Below are positions 54,440 through 63,253 of a stretch of 64,000 nucleotides of DNA, piece after piece. The DNA lies in assembly GCF_003063665.1 (NCBI RefSeq), contig NZ_NESF01000002.1:1-64000 (forward strand), read 5' to 3'. The notes under the pieces are model-generated. The model was not told the origin of the DNA, searched no databases, and saw nothing but the letters and a program-made list of their open reading frames with translations. A program made the position numbers and the translations under genes. Numbering within the stretch: position 1 is the first letter of the stretch; each line of letters opens with the position of its first letter. Source of the stretch: Limnohabitans sp. Hippo3. GTDB taxonomy: Bacteria; Pseudomonadota; Gammaproteobacteria; Burkholderiales; Burkholderiaceae_C.

Positions 54440-55414
54440 TCATTCCAAGGTGATCTTGCGTTCGGTGATGATCTTTTTCCACTTGGCCGACTCTTTGGCC
54501 AGCATGGCGCTGAACTGAGCGGGCGTGCCCCCCACGGGCTCAATGCCCAGGCGTTGCAGCTTGTCGATGACTTCCGGGTCCTGCAGCACTTGGTTGGCCG
54601 CTGCGTTCACACGGCTCACCACTTCGGGTGGCAAACCTTTGGGACCAAACAAACCAAACCAGGTGTTGGACTCGTAGCCGGGCAAGACTTCGGCAATCGG
54701 TTGCACACCGGGTGCCAAGGCGGTGGGTTTGAGGGAGGTCACACCCAAGGCACGCAAACGGCCATCGCGCACATGCGGCAGTCCAGTGGGCAAGCTGTCA
54801 AACAAGACATCGACCTTGCCACTGACCAGATCGGGAATGGCCAAGGCTGTGCCCTTGTAGGGGATGTGCACGACAAACAGATCGGCCTGCGCCTTGAACA
54901 GCTCCGCCGACAACTGCACGATGGTGCCGTTGCCGCTCGACGCGTAGTTCAAACGGCCAGGGTTCTTTTTGGCGTAGTCGATCCACTCCTTGACCGTTTT
55001 GGCCGGAGAGCTGTTGGGCACCAGCATGATGCTGGGCGCATTGCCCACCTGGCTGATGGGGGTGAAATCCTTGACCGCGTCGTAGGGCATGCGCGGGTTC
55101 AAGTTGGGACCGATCGAGTGGGTGCTGGAGGTGGACAGCAGCAAAGTGTAGCCATCGGGGCTGGCCTTGGCCGCCAGATCGGAGCCCAGCGTGCCGCCAG
55201 CACCCGGGCGGTTTTCCACCACCAGGGAAGCGCCCATTTTTTCGCTCAGCTTTTGGGACAGCGTGCGGGCAAACAAATCGGTGGCCCCGCCCGCCGGGAA
55301 GGGCACGATCAAGCGCACAGGTTTGGTCGGGTAGTTCTGGGCTTGCGCACCGCCCCAAACCAGCAAAACAAGTGCCGAAGCGCACAGGCTGCGGAGCCAA
55401 TTTCTTTTTTCCAT
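54440..55414 (-). CDS. Tripartite tricarboxylate transporter substrate-binding protein (TctC/Bug)
   Basis: 324 residues with a Sec signal peptide (WLRSLCASALVLLVWGGAQA) and the Bug pattern PVRLIVPFPAGGATDLFAR, ENRPGAGGTLGSDLAAKA, HIPYKGTALAIPDLVSGKV. Unlike the two solitary Bug proteins of the window it is encoded with TctA and TctB, so it should deliver their substrate. GGAGG precedes the ATG. Coupled directly to ggt. Confidence 0.93.
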   Translation of the reverse strand: MEKRNWLRSLCASALVLLVWGGAQAQNYPTKPVRLIVPFPAGGATDLFARTLSQKLSEKMGASLVVENRPGAGGTLGSDLAAKASPDGYTLLLSTSSTHSIGPNLNPRMPYDAVKDFTPISQVGNAPSIMLVPNSSPAKTVKEWIDYAKKNPGRLNYASSGNGTIVQLSAELFKAQADLFVVHIPYKGTALAIPDLVSGKVDVLFDSLPTGLPHVRDGRLRALGVTSLKPTALAPGVQPIAEVLPGYESNTWFGLFGPKGLPPEVVSRVNAAANQVLQDPEVIDKLQRLGIEPVGGTPAQFSAMLAKESAKWKKIITERKITLE

Positions 55415-55535
55415 GGGAACACTCCTCCAAGGGACCAATTTGCCAAATATTGAACAGGCCATTTTGGCAGACGCCGCACGCCGGCGCTGCGCCCAAGTGA
55501 CAAGACCACGCAGCCTGAACACGAATTGCAGCCAC

Positions 55536-55565
55536 CAAAGACAACGGCCTCCGAAGAGGCCGTTG
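55536..55565 (-). terminator. Hairpin between tctA and tctC
   Basis: On the minus strand CAACGGCCTC-TTCG-GAGGCCGTTG followed by TCTTTGG, 22 bp after tctA. A weak terminator that could set the ratio of permease to binding protein. Confidence 0.65.
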
Positions 55566-55586
55566 ACTGCGTTCAGGCCCAAGCCA

Positions 55587-57098
55587 TCAGTCTTCGACGA
55601 AAGCCTCTTCGCGTTTGGACTTGATGGACGGCAGCGTCACGATGATCAGCAGCAGCACAGCCGCCGCCAGCAAACTCGCTGACAAAGGACGCGTGACGAA
55701 CACGCTCCAGTCGCCACGCGACAAGAGCATGGCACGGCGCAGGTTTTCTTCCATCATCGGGCCCAGAATGAAACCCAGCAGCAAAGGCGCGGGCTCCATG
55801 CCGAGTTTGATGAAGCCGTAGCCCACCACACCGAACATGGCCACCATCCAGATGTCGAAGGTGTTGTTGTTGGTCGAGTACACACCGATTGCGCAAAACA
55901 GCACGATGGCCGGGAACAACCAGCGGTAAGGCACCGACAGCAGCTTGATCCAGATACCGATCAGAGGCAGGTTCAAGATCACCAACATCGCATTGCCGAT
56001 CCACATCGAGGCGATCAGACCCCAGAACAACTCGGGGTTGCTAGTCATCACCTGAGGGCCAGGCTGGATGTTGTGGATGGTCATCGCACCCACCATCAAG
56101 GCCATCACGGCGTTGGGCGGGATGCCCAGGGTCAGCAAAGGGATGAAGGAGGTTTGCGAAGCCGAGTTGTTGGCGGATTCGGGCGAGGCCACACCACGGA
56201 TGTTGCCTTGACCGAAAGGCACTTCGCCTGGACGGAGTTTGGTTTTCTTCTCGATGGTGTAGGCCGCAAAAGCTGCCAACAAAGCACCGCCACCGGGCAA
56301 GATACCCAGAGCCGCGCCCAGGGCGGTACCACGCAAAACAGCAGGCGTCATATTTTTGAAGTCTTCAGCAGTGGGCATCAAACCCGTCACTTTGGCGGTG
56401 AAGACTTCTCGATCTGCTTCTTTTTGTGAAAGATTAGAGATGATTTCGCCGTAACCGAACACGCCCATGGCGATGGTGATGAAACCTACACCGTCGGTCA
56501 GCTCAGGAATATCGAAGCTGAAACGGGCCACACCCGAGTTCACGTCGGTACCAATCAAACCCATCAACAAGCCGAGCACGATCATGCCCACGGCCTTGAC
56601 CAAGGAACCCGAAGCCAGCACCACGGCACCGATCAGGCCCAAAACCATCAACGAGAAGTATTCGGCAGGGCCGAACTTGAAAGCCACTTCGGTCAGGGGG
56701 CCAGCGAAGGCGGCCAAAACCAAGGTGCCTACGCAACCGGCAAAGAAAGAACCCAGACCCGCCGCTGCCAAAGCAGGACCGGCACGGCCTTTGCGTGCCA
56801 TCTGGTAACCATCGATCATGGTCACGACCGAGGAAGCTTCACCCGGCAGGTTGACCAGAATCGCAGTGGTCGAGCCACCGTATTGGGCACCGTAGTAAAT
56901 ACCGGCCAACATGATCAGCGCAGCCACAGGGGGCAGCGCATAGGTGGCAGGCAGCAGCATCGCGATGGTCGCGACCGGGCCAATGCCTGGCAAAACGCCA
57001 ATCAGCGTGCCCAAAAGGCAACCGATGAGCGCGTACAGCAGGTTCTGAAAGGTGAATGCGACCCCAAAACCCAGGGCGAGGTTGTCAAACAATTCCAT
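55587..57098 (-). CDS. tctA: Tripartite tricarboxylate transporter large permease (TctA)
   Basis: 503 residues, about twelve membrane spans, with the family pattern GVLPGIGPVATIAMLLPATY, YYGAQYGGSTTAILVNLPGE and TLGIPPNAVMALMVGA. Secondary-transport channel that works with a TctC binding protein; driven by ion gradient. Starts 10 bp after tctB, with GAGGAG before the ATG. Confidence 0.94.
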   Translation of the reverse strand: MELFDNLALGFGVAFTFQNLLYALIGCLLGTLIGVLPGIGPVATIAMLLPATYALPPVAALIMLAGIYYGAQYGGSTTAILVNLPGEASSVVTMIDGYQMARKGRAGPALAAAGLGSFFAGCVGTLVLAAFAGPLTEVAFKFGPAEYFSLMVLGLIGAVVLASGSLVKAVGMIVLGLLMGLIGTDVNSGVARFSFDIPELTDGVGFITIAMGVFGYGEIISNLSQKEADREVFTAKVTGLMPTAEDFKNMTPAVLRGTALGAALGILPGGGALLAAFAAYTIEKKTKLRPGEVPFGQGNIRGVASPESANNSASQTSFIPLLTLGIPPNAVMALMVGAMTIHNIQPGPQVMTSNPELFWGLIASMWIGNAMLVILNLPLIGIWIKLLSVPYRWLFPAIVLFCAIGVYSTNNNTFDIWMVAMFGVVGYGFIKLGMEPAPLLLGFILGPMMEENLRRAMLLSRGDWSVFVTRPLSASLLAAAVLLLIIVTLPSIKSKREEAFVED

Positions 57099-57108
57099 GG
57101 TTTTCTCC

Positions 57109-57597
57109 TCAACCTGTAATGAATGTGGGCCAGACGGGGAACTGCAACTTCAGCAGCAGCACAAAAGCGCCATAACTGCCGATGGACAGGATCGTGGCCA
57201 GGATCAAGACTTCTTTGAGATTGAAGGTGTCACCCGCCAGGCTCACCACCAAGGTGGTACCAAAAATCGCGACGATCAGGCCCATGGCTGGCACACCGAT
57301 GCTCGGCAGACCGCCCAACAAAATGCCGAACAAGACGTTGCCAGCGATGATGAAGAACAAGGGCTTCCAGGCCCAGGAACCGATCTTGTCCCCGTCCTGT
57401 GTCTCCACCGTCAAGGATTTGAACATGACGAAAGCACCAATCACTGCCAGCAAGATGCCCAGGAGCAAGGGAAAGTAACCAGGACCCATGCGGGCACCTG
57501 TGCCCACGGTGTAATTGGTGGCACCGTAAGCGAAAGCCGAGCCTGCAACGGTGTAGAACAGGCCGGAAAAAAAGTCTTTTTGACTCTTGATGTTCAC
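57109..57597 (-). CDS. tctB: Tripartite tricarboxylate transporter small permease (TctB)
   Basis: 162 residues with four membrane spans; GARMGPGYFPLLLGILL is the TctB hallmark. A GTG at 57597 with AGAGGAGAT upstream is preferred as start; the frame is open 15 codons more to an ATG with no ribosome binding site. First gene of the transport operon; the promoter should lie in the 148 bp upstream. Confidence 0.9.
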   Translation of the reverse strand: MNIKSQKDFFSGLFYTVAGSAFAYGATNYTVGTGARMGPGYFPLLLGILLAVIGAFVMFKSLTVETQDGDKIGSWAWKPLFFIIAGNVLFGILLGGLPSIGVPAMGLIVAIFGTTLVVSLAGDTFNLKEVLILATILSIGSYGAFVLLLKLQFPVWPTFITG

Positions 57598-57745
57598 GAG
57601 ATATCTCCTCTGATTTGAGTTGGAGTGATTCTCCGCGAACAAGTCCTCAGGCTGGATGTGGGTTACACCTACGCAAGCAGCCCTTCGGACTCATGGTTTA
57701 CCCTTAATTTTTCAACTTATGCACCCCAACCGGGCGGGCGTGCAC

Positions 57746-58516
57746 TCATTTGGCGAGGGGTTTGAACACCTTGAGCCATTTGCTGGCAGGCAGGCCCCAT
57801 TTTTCTTCGATCGCGCTGGCGGCCTCCAGCAAAGCATCCCGCGTAGGCCGGCTGGCGGTGCGCTGCGCCAGCACGATGGCGTTGCCCTCTCGCGTGGGTT
57901 TAAAAATCCAGACCGCGTCTTCGCCAAAGGCGGCGCAGATTTTCTCCACGCTCTCAGCGTAACTCGACGAGCGCCCAAACAGGTTGACCGTCATGCAGCC
58001 TTGCGGGGTGAGCAGCTCGCGGCAATGGCGGTAAAAGTCGGGCGTGTCCAGCACCGGGGCGGCGGCTTCTTCGTCGTACAGGTCCACCTGCAGCGCATCG
58101 ACCGTGCCGTGCCATTCGTCTTTCTGGATTTCCAGCAACGCGTCGGCCAGCACCACGCGCAGGCGTTCGTCGTCAGGCGGCAAACGGAACCAGCCCCGGC
58201 AAGCGTGCAGCACGCCCGGGTTCAGCTCCACAGCGGTGCAGGTCATCTTGAGCTTTTTGTAGCAAAACTTGGTGATCGTGCCCGCCCCCAGCCCCAGCTG
58301 CATGGCGTGCGCGCCTTTGACCTCGTCGTGCGGGAAAAACAGCAACCAGCCAAACATGCGCTGCACATATTCCAGCTCGATGTCGAAGGGCCGGTCCAGA
58401 AACATGGAGCCCTGAATCCACTCGGTGCCCAGGTGTAGGTAGCGGATGTCGCCGTCTTCCGAGAAATTGACTTCGGGCAGTGCAAGGGTGGAGGCAGAGG
58501 ATTTTTTTGGGGTCAT
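57746..58516 (-). CDS. Spermidine-synthase-like SAM-dependent transferase
   Basis: Rossmann-type methyltransferase fold of the spermidine synthase group: QLGLGAGTITKFCYKKL as the nucleotide loop, AVELNPGVLHACRGWF as the acidic ribose-binding end, and DALQVDLYDEEAAAPV at the active site. 256 residues, with no polyamine-binding residues I can be sure of, so the true reaction is open. The start overlaps the deoxyinosine glycosylase stop by four bases; last gene of the lolC-lolD-tatD run. Confidence 0.82.
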   Translation of the reverse strand: MTPKKSSASTLALPEVNFSEDGDIRYLHLGTEWIQGSMFLDRPFDIELEYVQRMFGWLLFFPHDEVKGAHAMQLGLGAGTITKFCYKKLKMTCTAVELNPGVLHACRGWFRLPPDDERLRVVLADALLEIQKDEWHGTVDALQVDLYDEEAAAPVLDTPDFYRHCRELLTPQGCMTVNLFGRSSSYAESVEKICAAFGEDAVWIFKPTREGNAIVLAQRTASRPTRDALLEAASAIEEKWGLPASKWLKVFKPLAK

Positions 58517-59058
58517 GGGGTCAGCACCGCCCGCCAGGCGGTGAGTTTGTGTTCAAAGATCCAGGACGCATTTGCGGGACTGGTCGATGGTAGGCGATGC
58601 AGCGAGACACGCCCGGCCAGACCGGCTTGGGCCAGTGATTTTTCGACCGCTTTGGCGTGGCGGTAACTCTCGCCGCCGTTGTGGGCGATGGCACTCAATT
58701 GCGGGCAGCGCTGCAACAAGGCCGGAAAGTCGTTCAGCTGCGCATGGCGGATGACGCTGTCGAGGCTGCCTTGGCGCTCGCACTCGGCGTAGACATCCCA
58801 CACCCCCACGCCCTGGGCCAGCAGGCACTGACAGCGGCGGGCGTAGTCCCGGTCTGCAGGCCAAGGGGCATCGGGCCACAGGGCCTGGACGATGCGCCAG
58901 AAATGGTTTTGTGGGTGGGCGTAATACTGCTGCAACTGCAAAGACTTGACGCTGGGAAAACTGCCCAGCACCAGCACACGCGTGCCCGGCCCCACCAAGG
59001 GAGGCAAACCCTGCAAACGGGGGCTGGCCGATGACACGGTTGGCGCAGAGCTGCTCAT
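58513..59058 (-). CDS. DNA-deoxyinosine glycosylase (uracil-DNA glycosylase superfamily)
   Basis: Removes hypoxanthine (deaminated adenine) from DNA if it acts as other family 6 members. LVLGSFPSVKSL and QNHFWRIV near residues 28-56 are the phosphate-binding and catalytic segments; HNGGESYRHAK and RLPSTSPANAS follow. 181 residues. Overlaps both neighbours by four bases, so it is expressed with tatD. Confidence 0.85.
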   Translation of the reverse strand: MSSSAPTVSSASPRLQGLPPLVGPGTRVLVLGSFPSVKSLQLQQYYAHPQNHFWRIVQALWPDAPWPADRDYARRCQCLLAQGVGVWDVYAECERQGSLDSVIRHAQLNDFPALLQRCPQLSAIAHNGGESYRHAKAVEKSLAQAGLAGRVSLHRLPSTSPANASWIFEHKLTAWRAVLTP

Positions 59059-59879
59059 GCGGCCGCCAGTTGGGGCAAGGCACGCTGCGCGTTGGCGCTG
59101 GTGGCGACTGCCAGATCGGCCAGGCTCAAGCCCCGCAACCCAGCCAGCACCTGCGCGATGCGCGGCAGCTCGGCCGGGCTGTTGCGCCCCTGCGGCACAC
59201 CCAGCGCCCGCTGCTCGGCGGTCTGGTAGAGCCACTGCGGCGGGATGTCGGGCGCATCGGTCTCCAGCACCAGCGCGCTCAGGGGCAGTTCGCTGGCCAG
59301 GCGACGCAGCTGCAATGAGCGCTCGTAGGTCAGCGTGCCACCAAAACCCAGCGCGAAGCCCAGGTCCACAAAGGCCTCGGCCTGTTGGCTGCTGCCATTG
59401 AAGGCGTGCGCGATGCCGGAGATCACCGGGCACTGGCGCAAACCTTTGAGCAACAAATCGGCCGAGCGCCGCACATGCAGGATGACGGGCAGGCCGTGCT
59501 TTTGGGCCAGCTTCAGTTGCGCGGTGTAGAACCCCCATTGCCGCTCGCGCATGGGGGGCTTGCACAGTTCGGTCACAAAAAAGTCCAGCCCGATCTCGCC
59601 CACGGCCACCAGGCGCGGGTCATCACGGCGCTCGGTCAATGCGCGGTCCAGCGCCTGCAAGTCGGCTTCTTGCGCTTGCGGCACATACAAAGGGTGGATG
59701 CCCAAGGCGTAGGCGTCGCCATGCCGCTCGGCCAATCGCGCCACCTGGGGCCAGTGCGCGGCGTGCACCGCCGGGATCACGCAGCGCGTCACACCTGCAA
59801 CGCGAGCCGCTTGGCGCACCGCATCGCGGTCGGCGTCAAATTCGGCCGCGTCCAGGTGGCAGTGCGTGTCGATCCACAT
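59055..59879 (-). CDS. TatD-family metal-dependent hydrolase
   Basis: TIM-barrel 3'-5' DNase family. Metal ligands: His-x-His in DTHCHLD at the start, Glu in AVGEIGLDFF, His in VILHVRRSAD, and Asp in VLETDAPDI. 274 residues. Begins four bases after lolD. In other bacteria TatD acts in DNA degradation or repair. Confidence 0.92.
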   Translation of the reverse strand: MWIDTHCHLDAAEFDADRDAVRQAARVAGVTRCVIPAVHAAHWPQVARLAERHGDAYALGIHPLYVPQAQEADLQALDRALTERRDDPRLVAVGEIGLDFFVTELCKPPMRERQWGFYTAQLKLAQKHGLPVILHVRRSADLLLKGLRQCPVISGIAHAFNGSSQQAEAFVDLGFALGFGGTLTYERSLQLRRLASELPLSALVLETDAPDIPPQWLYQTAEQRALGVPQGRNSPAELPRIAQVLAGLRGLSLADLAVATSANAQRALPQLAAA

Positions 59880-59883
59880 CCTG

Positions 59884-60579
59884 TCAAACAGGCGCTTGCA
59901 ACACGCCCTTGACCAAATGAAGCTGCCGGTCGCAACGCGCCGCCAGAGCCTGGTCGTGCGTGACCACCACAAAAGCGGTGCCGCGCTCACGGGCCAGTTG
60001 CAGCATCAGCGCAAACACGCCGTCGGCGGTTTCGCGGTCCAGGTTGCCCGTGGGCTCGTCGGCCAGCACGCAGGCCGGGTCGTTGACCAAGGCGCGGGCC
60101 AGCGCCACACGCTGGCGCTCGCCGCCCGACAACTCCGAGGGGCGGTGGTGCAAGCGCTCACCCAAGCCCACGCGCTGTAACCAGCCCGTGGCCACGGCTG
60201 CGGCTTGGGCTCGGTCAAGCCTGCGAATCCACAGCGGCATGGCCACGTTGTCCAGGGCGCTGAACTCGGGCAGCAAATGGTGGAACTGGTAGACAAAGCC
60301 CAAATAACGGTTGCGCCACTGGCCTTGCTCGGACGCGCTCAGGGCCGACAACAGCTGACCTTTCAGTTGGACCGCCCCTTGCGTGGGGACATCCAGCCCA
60401 CCCAGCAAATGCAGCAAAGTGCTTTTGCCCGAGCCCGAAGCGCCCACGATGGCGAGTGTTTCGCCCGCGTGCACGGCCAGGTCCACACCTTGCAGCACCG
60501 TCACATCCAGGCGCCCTTCGGAAAAGCGCTTGGTCAGGCCCTGGGCCTGCAGCACCACGGGGTTTTGCATCTCATTCAT
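59884..60579 (-). CDS. lolD: Lipoprotein-releasing ABC transporter ATP-binding protein
   Basis: ATPase that drives release of outer-membrane lipoproteins from the inner membrane to LolA. Walker [11 protein letters not shown], signature LSGGERQR, Walker [13 protein letters not shown]. 231 residues. Overlaps lolC by eight bases. LolA is encoded 30 kb away in the window, in the ftsK cluster. Confidence 0.94.
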   Translation of the reverse strand: MNEMQNPVVLQAQGLTKRFSEGRLDVTVLQGVDLAVHAGETLAIVGASGSGKSTLLHLLGGLDVPTQGAVQLKGQLLSALSASEQGQWRNRYLGFVYQFHHLLPEFSALDNVAMPLWIRRLDRAQAAAVATGWLQRVGLGERLHHRPSELSGGERQRVALARALVNDPACVLADEPTGNLDRETADGVFALMLQLARERGTAFVVVTHDQALAARCDRQLHLVKGVLQAPV

Positions 60580-61840
60580 AGCGCAGCGCCTCCGCCGGGT
60601 TGACCTGGCTGGCACGCCAGCTGGGGTAGAGCGTGGCCACAAAAGCCAGGACCAAAGAAATGATGGCCACAGGCAGGATGTCGCTGGCCAAGGGCTCGCT
60701 GGGCATGCGGCTGATCAGGTAAATGTCGCGCGGCAAAAAGCTGGCGTTGAACAGCTTTTCCAGCGCAGGCACGATCACATCGATGTTGAAGGCCACCAGC
60801 AGCCCCAAGCCCAAGCCACTCATGGTGCCGATCACGCCCACGGTGGCGCCCTGCACGACAAAAATGCCCATGATGCTGCGGGGGCTGGCCCCCAGCGTGC
60901 GCAAGATCGCGATGTCGGCGCGTTTGTCCGTGACCGTCATCACCAGCGTGCTGACCAGATTGAAAGCCGCCACCGCCACGATGAGTGTGAGGATGATGAA
61001 CATCATGCGTTTTTCAACCTGCACGGCGGCGAACCAGGTTTTGTTTTGCTGCGTCCAGTCGCGCACAAAAAACTGCGGTCCCAAGTCCAGCTGCAGATCC
61101 CGCGCCACCTCACGCGCCTGGTGCAGGTCGTGCAACTTCAGGCGCACGCCGCTCGGTCCTTCCAGCCGGAACATGCGGGCAGCATCCTCAACGTGCATGA
61201 GTGCCAGCGCCGAGTCGTATTCGTAGTGGCCAGACGAGAAGGTGCCGACCACGCCCATTTGCTTCATGCGCGGCACCACGCCTGCGGGCGTCACCTGGCC
61301 AGAGGGTGACACCAGGGTCACCGGGTCGCCGTTTTGCAAACCCAGGTTGTTGGTCAGATCGCGGCCCAGCACCAGACTGAACGCGCCCGGCTGCAGGCGC
61401 TGCAGCACCCCGGCTTGGGTGTCGTTCGACAAATCGCTGACTTCGGGCTCCAGCGCCGGGTCGATGCCGCGCACCAGCACGCCCTTCATATCCTCGCCCC
61501 GCGCCAGCAAGGCCTGCGCGGTGATGAAGGGGGCCGCGCCCAGCACCTGCGGGTGCGCCTTCAAGCGGGACAGCAAGGCAGGCAAATCGGCCACGGCCGC
61601 GCCATCGGCGGCATAGACCTCGATGTGCGAGACCACGCCCAGCATGCGGTCGCGCACCTCTTTCTGAAAGCCATTCATCACGCTCAGCACGATGATGAGC
61701 GCCGCCACCCCCAGGCCAATGCCCATCATGGACACCCCCGAGATGAAGGAGATGAAGCCGTTGCGCCGGGTGGCCCGGCCTGCTCGCGTGTAGCGCCAGC
61801 CCAGCACCAGCTCGTAGGGGATGTTCTTGAAAAAAGCCAT
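60572..61840 (-). CDS. lolC: Lipoprotein-releasing ABC transporter permease (LolC/LolE)
   Basis: Four membrane spans, one near residue 35 and three in the last 150 residues, around a large periplasmic domain; [20 protein letters not shown] at the start and [14 protein letters not shown] at the end are hallmarks. 422 residues. Only one permease gene is present, suggesting a homodimeric release complex, as in many bacteria. First gene of a five-gene overlapping run; divergent from nhaA. Confidence 0.94.
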   Translation of the reverse strand: MAFFKNIPYELVLGWRYTRAGRATRRNGFISFISGVSMMGIGLGVAALIIVLSVMNGFQKEVRDRMLGVVSHIEVYAADGAAVADLPALLSRLKAHPQVLGAAPFITAQALLARGEDMKGVLVRGIDPALEPEVSDLSNDTQAGVLQRLQPGAFSLVLGRDLTNNLGLQNGDPVTLVSPSGQVTPAGVVPRMKQMGVVGTFSSGHYEYDSALALMHVEDAARMFRLEGPSGVRLKLHDLHQAREVARDLQLDLGPQFFVRDWTQQNKTWFAAVQVEKRMMFIILTLIVAVAAFNLVSTLVMTVTDKRADIAILRTLGASPRSIMGIFVVQGATVGVIGTMSGLGLGLLVAFNIDVIVPALEKLFNASFLPRDIYLISRMPSEPLASDILPVAIISLVLAFVATLYPSWRASQVNPAEALRYE

Positions 61841-61930
61841 AAGCCACTATTGTGCAATGCCAGCCCGACAAGCCCCCACCGGGGGCCCGTGAAATGTGAA
61901 CGCGCAGCCCCCATTGAGGACAATGGCCCG

Positions 61931-63118
61931 ATGAAAACCCTTCCAAACTCCGCTGTCGCACGCTTTTTTGCCCAAGAGTCCGCCCCAGGCATCGTCCTGG
62001 CCCTGGCTGCCTTGGCGGCTTTGCTGGTCAGCAATTCGCCCTGGGGGGCCTGGTACCAGTTTTTTCTGAGCATCCCCGGCCAGGTGCTCATTGGCGATCA
62101 GGCCCTGGTGCTGTCCAAACCTCTGGTTGTGTGGGTCAATGACCTTTGGATGGCGGTCTTCTTCTTTTTGGTGGGGCTGGAAATCAAACGGGAGTTCCTG
62201 GAAGGCGAGCTCTCAGGGCCAGGCCAGCTGTTGCTGCCCGCTGTGGCGGCACTGGGGGGCATGCTCATGCCCGCATTGATTTACACCACCATCAATTGGG
62301 GGGACAGCACGGCCTTGCGCGGCTGGGCCATACCGGCGGCCACCGACATTGCGTTTGCTTTGGGCATCGTCGCCTTGCTGGGCTCGCGGGTGCCTGTGTC
62401 GCTCAAGGTGTTTCTGACCGCTGTGGCCATCATCGATGACCTGGGCGCGATCGTTGTCATTGCGCTGTTCTACACCGCCAACTTGTCCTGGCCCATGCTG
62501 GCGGGCGCACTGTTGTCGGGCGCAGTGCTCTTCGTGCTGAACCGCCTGCGCATCACCCGGGTCGATGTTTACATCGTGGTGGGCCTGTTGATGTGGGTGT
62601 GCGTGCTCAAGTCCGGGATCCACGCCACGCTGGCCGGGGTCATCACGGCGCTGGCCGTCCCCATGCGCGATGCGCGTGGCCAGTCACCTCTGGCCAGCAT
62701 CGAACACGGCCTGCACCCCTGGGTGGCCTTTGGGGTCTTGCCGATGTTTGCCTTCACCAACGCGGGTGTGGTGCTGGACGGGGTCAGCTTCAGCACCTTG
62801 ATGTCACCTGTGCCACTGGGCATCGGCCTGGGTCTGGTCGCGGGCAAAGCCATCGGGGTCTTTGGCGCGGCACTCCTGATGGTCCGCAGCGGCCTGGCCC
62901 AAGCGCCTGCCCATGCGTCAACCCTGCAACTGTTGGGAGTGAGCATGTTGTGCGGCATCGGTTTCACCATGAGTTTGTTCATTGGCGGTTTGGCTTTTGC
63001 CGGGCTCGGCCCGCAGTTTGAACTCCAGCTCAAACTGGGGGTGCTGGGTGGCTCGCTCGTGGCAGGTGTGTTGGGCACTTGGCTGTTGCGCACCCACCAC
63101 CGCTCGCACGCCCGATGA
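61931..63118 (+). CDS. nhaA: Na+/H+ antiporter NhaA
   Basis: Exports sodium ions in exchange for protons at alkaline pH. Twelve membrane spans; the transport aspartates are in ATDIAFALGIVALLG and AIIDDLGAIVVIALF (equivalents of E. coli Asp133, Asp163, Asp164). 395 residues, normal length. No NhaR regulator gene nearby. GATGAAAACC start at 61931 lacks a strong ribosome binding site. Confidence 0.95.
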   Translation: MKTLPNSAVARFFAQESAPGIVLALAALAALLVSNSPWGAWYQFFLSIPGQVLIGDQALVLSKPLVVWVNDLWMAVFFFLVGLEIKREFLEGELSGPGQLLLPAVAALGGMLMPALIYTTINWGDSTALRGWAIPAATDIAFALGIVALLGSRVPVSLKVFLTAVAIIDDLGAIVVIALFYTANLSWPMLAGALLSGAVLFVLNRLRITRVDVYIVVGLLMWVCVLKSGIHATLAGVITALAVPMRDARGQSPLASIEHGLHPWVAFGVLPMFAFTNAGVVLDGVSFSTLMSPVPLGIGLGLVAGKAIGVFGAALLMVRSGLAQAPAHASTLQLLGVSMLCGIGFTMSLFIGGLAFAGLGPQFELQLKLGVLGGSLVAGVLGTWLLRTHHRSHAR

Positions 63119-63253
63119 CCTCAAGGCACAAAACCCGGCATGGTGTTTCCACTTAAAAAGTCGCAGCGGTGACGATTTTCAGCACGGCTCCGGTCTGAAA
63201 TTCCGATGGCCCCATGAGACATCGGGCCCCACTGCACCACCAAGGAGACCCCT

